Shown: in pieces, positions 1 to 8,170 of the stretch
Layout of the letters: the number at the start of each line of letters is the position of its first letter
How positions within the stretch are numbered: position 1 is the first letter of the stretch
From: GCA-2746795 sp964643965
GTDB taxonomy: Bacteria > Chloroflexota > Anaerolineae > Promineifilales > Promineifilaceae
NCBI GenBank assembly: GCA_964643965.1
Contig: CAZXVH010000043.1
Span: forward strand, 1-36,024
DNA length: 36,024 nt
Direction: 5' to 3'
The notes under the pieces: generated by a model
What the model saw: the letters and a program-made list of their open reading frames with translations, nothing else
The model's database searches: none
Told to the model about the DNA's origin: nothing
Made by a program: the position numbers and the translations under genes

Positions 1-74
1 AACCTGGGCGCGCGCACAGCTTGCCCCACCTGTGCGCACAAGCTGTCCGCGCTCCCATTTACGAGGAGGCTATT

Positions 75-1019
75 TTGTCGAAATTTCGCATCTGTTTGTT
101 GGGGAGGGTGCAAATTACCGATGAAGACGGCAAACAAATTCATCTGCCGCCGATTGTTCAAAACCTGTTCGCCTACATTATTGTGACCCAATATCGCAGC
201 CAATACCGTACTGGTCTACGCCGAGAACTATTAGCGAATCTATTTTGGGAAGACCAGCCAGAAAAAAATGCCCGGCGCTGTCTCAGCACTGCCCTGTGGC
301 GCTTGAGACGGGAATTCCAACAGGACCAGATTCCTCACCACCCTGACTTTATCACCGCTACCAGTGAACAAGTCAGCATCAATTTCTTAATTGATCCCTG
401 GTTAGACATTGACCAGTTTGAGCAAGCGGCTAAATACGGCTTAAACAAGCCGCTACACGCTATGGAGCCACTTCACATTGAAACGTTAGAAAAGGCTGTG
501 CAACTTTACACCGGTGATTTACTGGAAAATTGTTATGATGATTGGGCCATTCAGGAACGAGAGAGGCTGCATCTCCTTTACCTGAGATGCCTGGCCCGCC
601 TGATGCGCTATTATCGGCAAACCGGCCGTTATGAAGCGTGTGTCTCCTGCGGTCAGAAAATTCTGCAAACAGACCCCTTGCGGGAACAAATTCACCGGGA
701 ATTGATGCTGCTTTACCTGGAAAACGGACAGCCAGGGTTAGCTATGCATCAATATGAGGTATGTCGTCAGATTCTTAAACGGGAACTGGGCATTGCGCCT
801 ATGCCGGAAACCACCCTGATTTACCAGAAATTGATACAGGCAGAACGGCCGTTACTACCTTCCCCCGCAGAAACAATACCCACTCCCACCCTCATGCAAC
901 TGATGAACCAGCTCAACCTGGCCTTACAAGACCTGCATAAAGCGCAATGCCAGATAAACAGCATCCAGCAAACGCTGGCCCTCCTGCTGCCAGCAGCAGA
1001 CGCTTCCTTAAAACAATAG
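75..1019 (+). CDS. SARP/AfsR-like transcriptional regulator with BTAD domain
   Basis: This is a predicted DNA-binding transcription regulator. The N-terminal ~95 residues look like the OmpR-type winged helix of SARP proteins (FRICLLGRVQI opening, LANLFWEDQPEKNARRCLST, then a WRLRREF recognition-helix-like stretch). The rest is an all-helical bacterial transcriptional activator domain (YTGDLLENCYDDWAIQERER, then TPR-like helices ending in KRELGIAPMPET, the hallmark BTAD end). A short coiled-coil-like tail follows. The frame is open from TTG 21, but I chose TTG 75 because GAGGAGG (63-69) sits 5 nt upstream and the domain starts right there, giving 314 aa. There is no ATPase (NB-ARC) domain, so it is a small SARP. 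Family assignment is firm; its target is unknown, but see the 11-bp repeat array at 35914-35968. Confidence 0.85.
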   Translation: MSKFRICLLGRVQITDEDGKQIHLPPIVQNLFAYIIVTQYRSQYRTGLRRELLANLFWEDQPEKNARRCLSTALWRLRREFQQDQIPHHPDFITATSEQVSINFLIDPWLDIDQFEQAAKYGLNKPLHAMEPLHIETLEKAVQLYTGDLLENCYDDWAIQERERLHLLYLRCLARLMRYYRQTGRYEACVSCGQKILQTDPLREQIHRELMLLYLENGQPGLAMHQYEVCRQILKRELGIAPMPETTLIYQKLIQAERPLLPSPAETIPTPTLMQLMNQLNLALQDLHKAQCQINSIQQTLALLLPAADASLKQ

Positions 1020-1090
1020 GTTAACCGGCCCCCATATCAAACATAAACATCGTGGCCATAACGCCCATCGTCAACAGACGACAAGAAAGA

Positions 1091-1124
1091 GGCTTCCTGA
1101 CAAGAGATCAAAAACCAGGAAGCC
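1091..1124 (+). terminator. Hairpin after the SARP-like gene
   Basis: Perfect 9-bp inverted repeat GGCTTCCTG / CAGGAAGCC with a 16-nt loop, 71 nt past the regulator stop codon. It has no T-run, so it may be a weak or factor-assisted terminator or an mRNA 3' end structure. The remainder of the 1020-1230 gap is AT-richer and probably carries the promoter of the next gene; no further feature was recognised. Confidence 0.4.
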
Positions 1125-1230
1125 ATCATCAGGAGAAGAGAACAAAATCGAACGCAGCCCTTTCTATTCACAAGTAAAAAAAGATCAGGATTATTTATCG
1201 AACATTGAATAAGATATCGAGGAGGTAAAC

Positions 1231-2142
1231 ATGGTCAAGTATCAACGCATTTTAGTGCCCTTAGATGGTTCATCCTTAGCCGAAAGATCGCTCCCCGCTG
1301 CAATCAATCTCGCCCACGCATTTTCTCAAGAAAAACCATGTGAATTACATCTTTTACGAGTTGTGCCGCCCATTATGGTGGCGCTGGAACCCACCCTTTA
1401 CAGTGAAACGATCCATTTGGGGGAAGAAGAAGCGCAGGCTTATCTGGCGGCAGTGGCGGTTGACCTCACAAAACACGGCTTTCCCATATTTCTGACTTCC
1501 CAAACGGGAGCAGTCGCAGAAACAATTATTGACTATGCACAAAAACAGGATATTCAGTTGATGGTGATTTCCAGTCACGGCCGTTCTGGGTTAAGCCGCT
1601 GGGTTTATGGCAGTATCACCGAAAAAGTGCTGCGCCAAGCCTGCTGCGCCACCCTGGTCATTCGAGAGCAGGTGGAGCAAGTACATGGCATTTTTCAAAA
1701 AATCCTCATCTGCCTGGATGGCTCCGAGGTGGCGGAACAGGCGCTAGAACCAGCCCTCACCCTGGCTCAAGGCACACAGGCAGAAGTGATCTTGCTACAA
1801 GTGGCGCCGCCTACCAGCCTGCTCTTTGACCTGGAAACGCCAGACCAGGTACAAGAAAACCTGGCCGCCCTGGCCCGGGACGACGCCGAAGCTTATCTGC
1901 AAACAGTTGTGGAGAAACTACCCGCTATGGACAGCGCCATAACAACCCGCACCGTCGTGGGGCATGCCGCTGACGCCATCATTGACGAAGCAGCGGCGCT
2001 GGGCGTAGACCTCATTGCCATGTCCAGCCACGGCCGTTCTGGGCTAAGTCGTTGGGTGTATGGCAGCGTTACCGAAAAAGTGCTGCGGGGGGCAAAATGT
2101 GCTACCCTCATCATCCGTGGTCGATTGGTGGATGAGCATTAG
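1231..2142 (+). CDS. Universal stress protein, two tandem UspA domains
   Basis: A cytoplasmic nucleotide-binding stress protein of 303 aa made of two UspA domains (about residues 4-147 and 156-300). Each domain begins with the ILVPLDGSSLAE / ILICLDGSEVAE strand and ends with the ATP-binding motif G-x2-G-x9-G-S, seen as SSHGRSGLSRWVYGSITEK and SSHGRSGLSRWVYGSVTEK. Both domains therefore look ATP-competent. The ATG at 1231 is preceded by a strong AGGAGG (1220-1225). The two domains are still very similar at the nucleotide level around the motif, as in other tandem Usp proteins. The next gene starts just after or overlaps its end, so they are probably cotranscribed. The exact stress role cannot be told from sequence. 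Confidence 0.92.
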   Translation: MVKYQRILVPLDGSSLAERSLPAAINLAHAFSQEKPCELHLLRVVPPIMVALEPTLYSETIHLGEEEAQAYLAAVAVDLTKHGFPIFLTSQTGAVAETIIDYAQKQDIQLMVISSHGRSGLSRWVYGSITEKVLRQACCATLVIREQVEQVHGIFQKILICLDGSEVAEQALEPALTLAQGTQAEVILLQVAPPTSLLFDLETPDQVQENLAALARDDAEAYLQTVVEKLPAMDSAITTRTVVGHAADAIIDEAAALGVDLIAMSSHGRSGLSRWVYGSVTEKVLRGAKCATLIIRGRLVDEH

Positions 2143-2152
2143 GTTGCCTGTA

Positions 2153-3355
2153 ATGAAATGGTTTTGGCTCTGGCTGGCGGCTCTTGGCCTCTTCATCCTG
2201 GCCGCCAGCACCGGTTCGTTGATGCGCTTTGGCCTGCTGCTGGGCTTTCCCCTGGGATTACAATTTAATAATCTGCGCCACGCCCACTCCCACCTGATGT
2301 ATTTTGGCTGGGTGACGCCGCTCTTGATGGGGCTGATGGTGATCTGGCTGCCGCGGGTGGGAGAACGGCCGTTATCCTACCCCCATCAGAAGCAGTTTCA
2401 GGGCATTATTGGCGTGGTCTTACTGCTGGCTGTGGCCGCCTACTCCTCATTTTTCCTGTATGGCTACCGCCCGGCCCAGTTTGGCGGCATTCGTCTGCCG
2501 CTCTCTACCATCCTCGCCAGCTTCAACATGTTGGCCTGGTATCTCTTCATTTTTGTGTACTGGCGGGCGAGTAAGGGGATGGTGCGGAAACGGCCGTTAC
2601 GCCTGTGGGATGCCTCGTTGGCCTTCATGGTATTGGCCTCGTTGGGCGCCTGGGGCATCGCCCTCACCGTCATCCTCGACATGCGCCAGCCGGTCATTTC
2701 CGCCGCCCTCACCCACCTGTTCCTCGATACTTTTTCTGAGGGCTGGTTTGTGCTGGCGCTGTTAGGCATGGCCTTCGCCTTGACCCCCCAGGCCGTCAGC
2801 CAGCGCTGGGCGGCTCGCAGTGAAAGCCTGCTCATCATGGGGTTGCCCGTGACCTTTCTCCTGACCATGCCTGTTACCAGCCTGCCGCCGTTTGTGCGGC
2901 TCATCGCCAGCGTGGGCGGTCTTATGGTGGGCGTAGGCTTGTGGGGGTTGGTGGTTATCTTGTGGCAGTACAGCGATAAAGCGTGGCGACTGGCTCTCGG
3001 TTTTCTGGCGCTTAAAGCCACCACCGGCCTGCTCATCACCATTCCCGCCCTGGCTATTTGGGCCGAGCGCTCCTTGCTGCGCATCTCCTATTTGCATTGG
3101 CTGCTGTTGGGCTTTGTCACCTTGGGACTGGTAGTGGCGGCGCAGGCTACCTGGGATAAAACGTTGATTCCTGGTCGGCGCTGGTTAAGCCTGACGATTA
3201 TTCTGTTACTCCTTTCCCTCATCCCGCTAACCATCCTGTGGCCGACCGGTTGGCATGGCTCCTGGACACGGCAAACGGCCGCCATCGCCTCGTTAGGTCC
3301 GATTCTAGTGACAATCGGGATGTGGCTGCGCGGTTTCCAGCTTTACCGTCGGTGA
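2153..3355 (+). CDS. Polytopic membrane protein with conserved histidines, function unknown
   Basis: A protein of 400 aa with about 12-13 hydrophobic segments and almost no soluble part. Residues 43-47 are HAHSH at the mouth of a helix (RHAHSHLMYFGW). Further histidines lie in membrane segments at ALTHLFLDTFSEGW and SYLHWLLLGF. Histidines in helices recall heme-copper oxidase subunit I and NnrS-type proteins, so heme or metal binding is possible, but I cannot name the family. I chose ATG 2153, which places the first helix (MKWFWLWLAALGLF) at the N terminus. An ATG at 2132 in the same frame would overlap the stress protein by 11 nt and is an alternative. It sits between usp and a PrmC-like gene, with 6 nt to the latter, suggesting an operon. 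Confidence 0.7.
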   Translation: MKWFWLWLAALGLFILAASTGSLMRFGLLLGFPLGLQFNNLRHAHSHLMYFGWVTPLLMGLMVIWLPRVGERPLSYPHQKQFQGIIGVVLLLAVAAYSSFFLYGYRPAQFGGIRLPLSTILASFNMLAWYLFIFVYWRASKGMVRKRPLRLWDASLAFMVLASLGAWGIALTVILDMRQPVISAALTHLFLDTFSEGWFVLALLGMAFALTPQAVSQRWAARSESLLIMGLPVTFLLTMPVTSLPPFVRLIASVGGLMVGVGLWGLVVILWQYSDKAWRLALGFLALKATTGLLITIPALAIWAERSLLRISYLHWLLLGFVTLGLVVAAQATWDKTLIPGRRWLSLTIILLLLSLIPLTILWPTGWHGSWTRQTAAIASLGPILVTIGMWLRGFQLYRR

Positions 3356-3361
3356 ACTCTC

Positions 3362-4057
3362 ATGACACATTCGCAAAAAAACCAAGACATGCCCCAAGCC
3401 TACAGGGACGGGGAAACAAACTTTATGGGATTGACGCTTTTCTGCTCGCCGGCCGCCCTCATCCCGCGCCAGGAAACGGAACTGCTCGTTGAAACGGTGT
3501 TAACGGCCGTTGCCACCCTAAGTACCGCCACGCCCCTACTCATCGACATGGGCGCCGGCAGCGGTAATATCAGCGTCTCGGTGGCGGTTCATGCGCCGCA
3601 GGTACAATTCCTGGCTTCAGATATTAGCCCAGAGGCGGTCGGTCTGGCCCGGCAAAATGTGGCGCGGCATCAGGTGCAAGATCGCGTTTCCCTGTTCTGC
3701 GGCGATCTGTTTGCGCCGCTGCAAGGCTTGGGTCATGAGGGACGGGTGGATATTGTTATCTGCAATCCCCCTTATATCCCCACCGGCTCTCTGGACAAAT
3801 TAGCGCCAGAAATCATCGATCATGAACCGGTAGTAGCCCTGGACGCCGGGCCGTATGGCATCAATATTTACCGCCGACTGGTGGCCGACGCCTTGACGTT
3901 TTTGAAGCCGGGCGGCCTGTTGGCCTTTGAAATTGGGGCGGGACAGGAAAAAATCGCCCGGCGCTTGCTGGAAAAAACGGGCGGCTACGAGAGTATCTCC
4001 GAGGTTTGTGATGAAAATGGGGTGATCCGGGTGATAACGGCCGTGACTCGCCGTTAA
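3362..4057 (+). CDS. PrmC/HemK-like SAM-dependent methyltransferase, short form
   Basis: A class I SAM-dependent methyltransferase of the HemK/PrmC type, the family that methylates the glutamine of GGQ in release factors. Visible signatures are PRQETELLV, the SAM-binding loop DMGAGSGNISV, an acidic strand end ASDISPEAV, and the catalytic NPPYIP motif typical of amide-nitrogen methylation. At 231 aa it is shorter than usual PrmC (about 280), because the N-terminal helical substrate-recognition bundle is nearly absent. Substrate may therefore differ from RF1/RF2. The ATG at 3362 follows GGTGA by a few bases. Its TAA overlaps the TAA of the convergent lysS gene in a shared TTAA (4054-4057), leaving no room for a terminator between them. 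Confidence 0.8.
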   Translation: MTHSQKNQDMPQAYRDGETNFMGLTLFCSPAALIPRQETELLVETVLTAVATLSTATPLLIDMGAGSGNISVSVAVHAPQVQFLASDISPEAVGLARQNVARHQVQDRVSLFCGDLFAPLQGLGHEGRVDIVICNPPYIPTGSLDKLAPEIIDHEPVVALDAGPYGINIYRRLVADALTFLKPGGLLAFEIGAGQEKIARRLLEKTGGYESISEVCDENGVIRVITAVTRR

Positions 4058-5580
4058 TCCCGTTCCCGCAAATGAGGGAATAGCAGCACTTCCCGAATCG
4101 TCGCTTTATCCGTAAATAACATCGTTAAACGATCCACACCCGTGCCAAACCCGCCGTTCGGCGGCATCCCATAACGCATGGCTCGCAGATAATCCTCATC
4201 AATCGGATTGATTTCGTCATCATCTTGTTTATACATCTCTTGCAGCATTTCAAACCGCTGCTGCTGATCAATGGGGTCGTTTAGCTCCGTGAAGGCATTA
4301 CCCATTTCCATGCCGGCCATGAAATACTCAAACCGTTCCACATGCAGCGGATCCCCCGGAATACCTTTGGCCAGCGGCGAAATATCGCGGGGGTATTGGG
4401 TGATAAACGTGGGCTGAATCAAGTTTGGCTCCACAAAATCACCCAGTAAGCCATCGATCAGTTTGCCCCAAGAAGCGCCGGGAGGCGTCTGCGTGGCCCG
4501 GTCGTTGGCTTTGCCATACGCCTGAATCGCCACCGCCAGGCTTTCCGCATCCTGATATTCGCTGTAATCAATGCCGGTGTATTTGAGAATGGCCTCACGC
4601 ATGGAAAGGCGCGTCCAGGGCGGCGATAGGTCAATCTCCTTGCCCTGGTACAAAATGGTGGTCGTTCCCAGCAGATTCGTGGCCACGTAGGCCAGCATTT
4701 GCTCAGTGAACTCCATCACGTCGTTGTAATCCCAATAGGCAGCGTAAAACTCTAACTGGGTGAATTCCGGATTATGCTTGAAGCTGACCCCTTCATTACG
4801 AAAATCACGGCCAATTTCATAGACGCGCTCAATGCCGCCCACCAGCAGCCGTTTCAGATATAACTCAAAGGAAATACGCAAATAGAGGTCTTGTTTCAAC
4901 TGGTTATGATGGGTGGTAAATGGCCGCGCCGCCGCGCCGCCGTATAAGGGCTGCAAAATGGGGGTCTCTACTTCCAGAAAATCATGCTCATCCAGAAAAC
5001 GGCGCAGGTAGTGGATAATACGCGCCCGCGCCTGGAACACCTGGCGCACCTCTGGATTCACGGCTAAATCGGCATAACGCTGGCGGTAACGCTCTTCCAC
5101 ATCGGCGAAGGCGCTGTAACGCACCAGCTCCCCCTCCACTTCCTGTTCTTTGACCACCGGCAGCGGGCTGATGGCTTTGCTCAACAGCGCCCATTCGCTG
5201 ACGCGCAGGCTCACTTCTCCGGCGCGGGTGCGGAACAAAAGGCCGGTGGCCTGCACAAAGTCGCCCAGGTCTAATAATTTGCGGAAGACGCCGTGAGACT
5301 CTTCGCCGATTTCGTCACGGCGTAGAAAGAGCTGCATACGGCCGTAACCATCTTCCACATGAGCAAACACAGTCTTGCCCATATCGCGCATACTGACCAG
5401 ACGACCACAAAGGGTGGCGGTTATTTCTGTATCGGGAACGGCCGTTTCAAATGCCGCCAGCGCTTCAGCAGTGGTATGAGTCCGCTGCGCCCGCAAAGGA
5501 TAGGGATTGATGCCTGCTTCGCGGATACGCGCCAGTTTTTCTAAACGCTGCTCTTCTAATCGTGTGGGTTGCCAGGTCAT
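4054..5580 (-). CDS. lysS: Lysyl-tRNA synthetase, class II
   Basis: LysRS charges tRNA-Lys in the cytoplasm. The 508-aa protein has the N-terminal anticodon-binding OB fold (about residues 45-150, with CGRLVSMRDMGKTVFAHVED) and a class II core. Motif 2 is FRNEGVSFKHNPEFTQLEFY and motif 3 is GFGTGVDRLTMLFTDK with the ATP-binding arginine. The frame extends 13 codons upstream, but ATG 5580 (MTWQPTRLEEQRL) has the purine-rich AGGAAGAGAGAG ribosome site and the expected N terminus. It lies downstream of greA on the same strand, separated by a spacer with a strong terminator hairpin ending only 17 nt before the start. Expression may therefore depend on readthrough or on control of that hairpin. 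Confidence 0.96.
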   Translation of the reverse strand: MTWQPTRLEEQRLEKLARIREAGINPYPLRAQRTHTTAEALAAFETAVPDTEITATLCGRLVSMRDMGKTVFAHVEDGYGRMQLFLRRDEIGEESHGVFRKLLDLGDFVQATGLLFRTRAGEVSLRVSEWALLSKAISPLPVVKEQEVEGELVRYSAFADVEERYRQRYADLAVNPEVRQVFQARARIIHYLRRFLDEHDFLEVETPILQPLYGGAAARPFTTHHNQLKQDLYLRISFELYLKRLLVGGIERVYEIGRDFRNEGVSFKHNPEFTQLEFYAAYWDYNDVMEFTEQMLAYVATNLLGTTTILYQGKEIDLSPPWTRLSMREAILKYTGIDYSEYQDAESLAVAIQAYGKANDRATQTPPGASWGKLIDGLLGDFVEPNLIQPTFITQYPRDISPLAKGIPGDPLHVERFEYFMAGMEMGNAFTELNDPIDQQQRFEMLQEMYKQDDDEINPIDEDYLRAMRYGMPPNGGFGTGVDRLTMLFTDKATIREVLLFPHLRERD

Positions 5581-5597
5581 GGTCTCTCTCTTCCTAT

Positions 5598-5632
5598 AAA
5601 AAAGCCCGTGTGGAAACACGGGCCGATTTTTT
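5598..5632 (-). terminator. Rho-independent terminator between greA and lysS
   Basis: Perfect 8-bp stem GCCCGTGT / ACACGGGC (5604-5611 with 5616-5623) and a 4-nt loop. On the minus strand it is followed by six T residues (5603-5598), the classic intrinsic terminator. A T-run on the other side (5627-5632) could make it bidirectional. It falls 17 nt before the lysS start codon, downstream of greA. Confidence 0.8.
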
Positions 5633-5651
5633 CACATGGTTTTGAGCAAGT

Positions 5652-5690
5652 CCTGTCAGGTTTGGCTTACAAACCGGGCAGATGGACAGG
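5652..5690 (-). promoter_or_regulatory. Nested stem-loop directly after greA
   Basis: Outer arms CCTGTC / GACAGG (5652-5657, 5685-5690) enclose inner arms GGTTTG / CAAACC (5659-5664, 5670-5675) in the greA-lysS spacer, immediately after the greA stop codon. With the downstream terminator this makes a compact structured leader in front of lysS. It is too short for a standard T-box, and no specifier or antiterminator was recognised. Confidence 0.4.
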
Positions 5691-6176
5691 TCAATCAATA
5701 CGAACTACCCGAAATTCCGTGACGCCGCGGGGCGCCTTTATGCGCACAATTTCACCCGCCTTCGTACCCAGCAGCGCCTCACCCAGCGGGCTTTCGTTGG
5801 AAATACGCCCCTCGGTGGGATCCGCTTCGGCGGCGCCCACCAGAAAGTAGGTCTCTTCTTCGTCATAACCCACTTCCACGATGGTGACATGATCCCCTAC
5901 CCGCACAAAATCATGCGGTTCTTTATTGTCATTGATGATCTGATAATCCTTCAGAATCTCCTCGATTTCCTGGATGCGCCCTTCTAAAAAGGATTGGGCA
6001 TTCCGCGCCGCTTCTAGTTCAGCATTATCGACAAAATCATCATCCTGACCATCTTCAAAAGCACGCTGCAAACGGTCGGCTACTTCTTCCCGACCCTCTG
6101 TCGTTAAACGTTTTAATTCGGCCTGGAGCCTTTCCAGACCCTCCTCTGTAATCAAATTAGGTTTCTTTGTTATCAT
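5691..6176 (-). CDS. greA: Transcription elongation factor GreA
   Basis: GreA enters the RNA polymerase secondary channel and stimulates cleavage of backtracked transcripts. The 161-aa protein has the N-terminal antiparallel coiled coil (to about residue 80, ending SFLEGRIQEIEEIL) and the C-terminal FKBP-like domain (VGDHVTIVEVGYDEEETYFLV to RGVTEFRVVRI). Length is normal. The loop at the tip of the coiled coil, usually GDL-x-ENAEY, reads GQDDDFVDNAEL here. It is still strongly acidic, as needed for Mg2+ handling, but about two residues longer. A good sigma70-type promoter lies upstream (6251-6278). It heads a transcript toward lysS, interrupted by a terminator. Confidence 0.93.
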   Translation of the reverse strand: MITKKPNLITEEGLERLQAELKRLTTEGREEVADRLQRAFEDGQDDDFVDNAELEAARNAQSFLEGRIQEIEEILKDYQIINDNKEPHDFVRVGDHVTIVEVGYDEEETYFLVGAAEADPTEGRISNESPLGEALLGTKAGEIVRIKAPRGVTEFRVVRID

Positions 6177-6250
6177 CCATTACCCCCATTTATAGGGAAA
6201 AACCGCTGTTGCCAGCGGCATACCAGTTCAAATTATAGGTTAGGGCGGGG

Positions 6251-6278
6251 ATTATAGCAGATTAACCCGTAATGTAAA
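6251..6278 (-). promoter_or_regulatory. Sigma70-type promoter for greA
   Basis: On the minus strand: -35 TTTACA (6273-6278), 16-bp spacer, extended -10 TGC-TATAAT (6251-6259). This is a near-consensus promoter about 75 nt upstream of the greA start and just after the end of the sensor kinase gene. Confidence 0.6.
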
Positions 6279-6301
6279 GAGCGAACAAAGTAAACATTAT
6301 G

Positions 6302-7393
6302 TCAAATTTCTTTTTGTTCACCAAAGGGATTAGGCAAAACAATCTTAATGGTTGTCCCCTGCCCAATCCCTTCGCTTTCCGCCAAGATTTGCCCCTGATG
6401 CGCTTCAATGATCGCTTTGGCAATTGCCAGGCCCAAACCGGCGCCACCTTTATCGCGAGAACGAGCGTTGTCGGTGCGGTAAAAGCGGTCAAATACATAG
6501 GGTAAATGCTGCGGTTCTATGCCAGCGCCGCTGTCTTGCAGGGTGATGTGCAGGTGATCTGCGCGTTGAATGACGGAGACGCCAATGCGCCCACCCTCCG
6601 GGGTATGGCGCAGAGCATTGGTGAACAGGTTTTGCAACGCCTGCCGGAAGCGGGCCGCGTCTACGGAGGCGTAGGGTGTAGCCCCCAATAATTCCACTTG
6701 CACGGATACGTTTTTGGCGGCGGCTACTGGTTTGAAGGCAACGGCCGTTTCCTTGACCAATGCCGCCATATCCACCCGTTGTTTATTGAGATGCAGTTGA
6801 TTGGATTCCGCCTGGGCCAGATCATGCAGATCATCGACCAGGGTGGTGAGCAACCGGGTCTGGTCCAGCAGACGAGCGATTTCTTCCGGGCTAAGAGGAT
6901 ATACATCATCCAGGATCGCTTGCAGATTGCCCTGAATGATATGCAACGGATTACGCAGTTCATGGGCTACGTCTGCCAACAAATTGCGGCGCAGGCTTTC
7001 ATCTTTTTCCAGGCGCTCGGCCATCTCGTTAAAGCGCAAGGCCACCGCCTGCACCTCATCTGTGCCCCGCACCACCACGCGCTGGCTCAAATTTTGCTGG
7101 CCAAAGGCTTTGGCCGCCTCTTCCAAATCACGCAAGGGCTTGGTCATGGAGCGACTCATGCCCACGCCGGCTATGACCGCCACCACTGCCACAATAAACG
7201 TTATCGTCGTCAGATCGATGGGATGTTCTACCGGCCGTCCCTCTTCAAACAGTTGGCGCAGAGGGAGGGAGATGGACTCTTCAAACTGCGGGTTGGTTTG
7301 CAGCGCCAGGCGCATGACGACGCCGATGGTCATGGTGGTGATGATAATAACGGCCGTAAACGCCAGGCTGAGGCGCACCCACATGCGGTTCAT
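6302..7393 (-). CDS. Sensor histidine kinase (HAMP, HisKA, HATPase)
   Basis: A membrane sensor kinase of 363 aa. TM1 spans about residues 8-30, a short 30-residue extracytoplasmic loop follows, and TM2 spans about 63-80. A HAMP linker (SRSMTKPLRDLEEAAKAFG) leads to the HisKA dimerisation helix with H-box DVAHELRNPLH (phospho-acceptor His144). The catalytic domain shows the N box (LQNLFTNALRHTP), G1 (DSGAGIEP), F box (YVFDRFYR) and G2 (GGAGLGLAIAKAI). All catalytic motifs are present. The extracytoplasmic part is too small for a classical ligand domain, so it may sense membrane or envelope state, like BaeS-type kinases. Its ATG overlaps the stop of the response regulator as ATGA (7390-7393), so the pair is translationally coupled. 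Confidence 0.93.
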   Translation of the reverse strand: MNRMWVRLSLAFTAVIIITTMTIGVVMRLALQTNPQFEESISLPLRQLFEEGRPVEHPIDLTTITFIVAVVAVIAGVGMSRSMTKPLRDLEEAAKAFGQQNLSQRVVVRGTDEVQAVALRFNEMAERLEKDESLRRNLLADVAHELRNPLHIIQGNLQAILDDVYPLSPEEIARLLDQTRLLTTLVDDLHDLAQAESNQLHLNKQRVDMAALVKETAVAFKPVAAAKNVSVQVELLGATPYASVDAARFRQALQNLFTNALRHTPEGGRIGVSVIQRADHLHITLQDSGAGIEPQHLPYVFDRFYRTDNARSRDKGGAGLGLAIAKAIIEAHQGQILAESEGIGQGTTIKIVLPNPFGEQKEI

Positions 7394-8088
7394 GTTGTTT
7401 CTCCCTCCATCAAGCGGTAGCCAACGCCATAGACGGTTTGAATATAGGTCGGGTTTTTGGAATCCGGTTCGATTTTGCGGCGCAGATTGCGAATGTGGCT
7501 GTCCAGGGTGCGTTCGATGCCTTCGTACTCGGAGCCAAGCCCTTTGCGCACCAGTTCGCTGCGGGTAAGCACGTAGCCGCTCTGCTCCAGGAGAACGTGC
7601 AGCAGGTTGAATTCAGAAGGAGTCAGTTCCACAAAACGGCCGTTTACCTTCACCTCCCGCCGGCCCACATCCATCTCCAACTGGCCCACGCGCAAAACCG
7701 GCGACTGGAAGCTGTCCTGGCTGCGCAGTCTGGCCCGCACCCGGGCTACCACTACCCGCGGGTTGTACGGCTTGGTCACATAATCATCCGCGCCTATTTC
7801 CAGCCCCACGATTTTGTCTGTATCGTCGATGCGGGCGGTGAGCATGATGATGGGAATGGCCGCCAGCGTGGGGTCGCCGCGCATGAGACGGGTGATTTCC
7901 CAGCCATCCATACCAGGCAGCATCAAGTCCAGCAGCACCAGGTCTGGTTTTTCACGGCGCAGGTTATGAACGGCCGTTTCCCCATCATAGGCCACCAACA
8001 CCTCATAACCAGCCTGTTCCAGGTAAGCTCGCATCAAGCGCACCACCTCTTTATCATCATCTACTACCAAGATTCTTTGATTTTTCAT
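7390..8088 (-). CDS. Response regulator, OmpR/PhoB family
   Basis: A two-component DNA-binding regulator of 232 aa. The receiver domain has the acidic pocket (ILVVDDDKE), phospho-acceptor Asp54 in LLDLMLPGMDG, the conserved Thr in MLTAR and Lys in VTKPYNP. The C-terminal winged helix has ELTPSEFNLLHVLL and RTLDSHIRNLRRKIE and ends YGVGYRL, typical of OmpR/PhoB. The frame is open to 8160, but ATG 8088 (MKNQRILVVDDD) matches the usual receiver start; no strong ribosome site is visible there. It is the first gene of the operon with the kinase and is divergent from the histidine phosphatase gene, with 82 bp between the starts. The adjacent efflux operon (9051-14321) is a plausible but unproven target. 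Confidence 0.93.
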   Translation of the reverse strand: MKNQRILVVDDDKEVVRLMRAYLEQAGYEVLVAYDGETAVHNLRREKPDLVLLDLMLPGMDGWEITRLMRGDPTLAAIPIIMLTARIDDTDKIVGLEIGADDYVTKPYNPRVVVARVRARLRSQDSFQSPVLRVGQLEMDVGRREVKVNGRFVELTPSEFNLLHVLLEQSGYVLTRSELVRKGLGSEYEGIERTLDSHIRNLRRKIEPDSKNPTYIQTVYGVGYRLMEGETT

Positions 8089-8170
8089 CTGACGCTTAAC
8101 CTTTTGCCATTGACCAACCATGCAAAAACTTGTAAATTCCCCTCCGCACTCACGACACAAAAGGATACAA

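Noticed and set aside
2464..3084. Long antisense frame within the polytopic membrane protein gene
   Set aside because: Its composition (Arg/Met/Ala-rich, no domain) is that of a shadow frame; the plus-strand frame has clear membrane helices.
5633..5690. T-box or lysine riboswitch upstream of lysS
   Set aside because: The spacer is only about 110 nt, and neither a specifier loop, a T-box consensus nor a lysine riboswitch core is visible; only two hairpins can be supported.
6698..7420. Long plus-strand frame opposite the sensor kinase gene
   Set aside because: Histidine- and glutamine-rich shadow translation; the minus strand carries all histidine kinase motifs.
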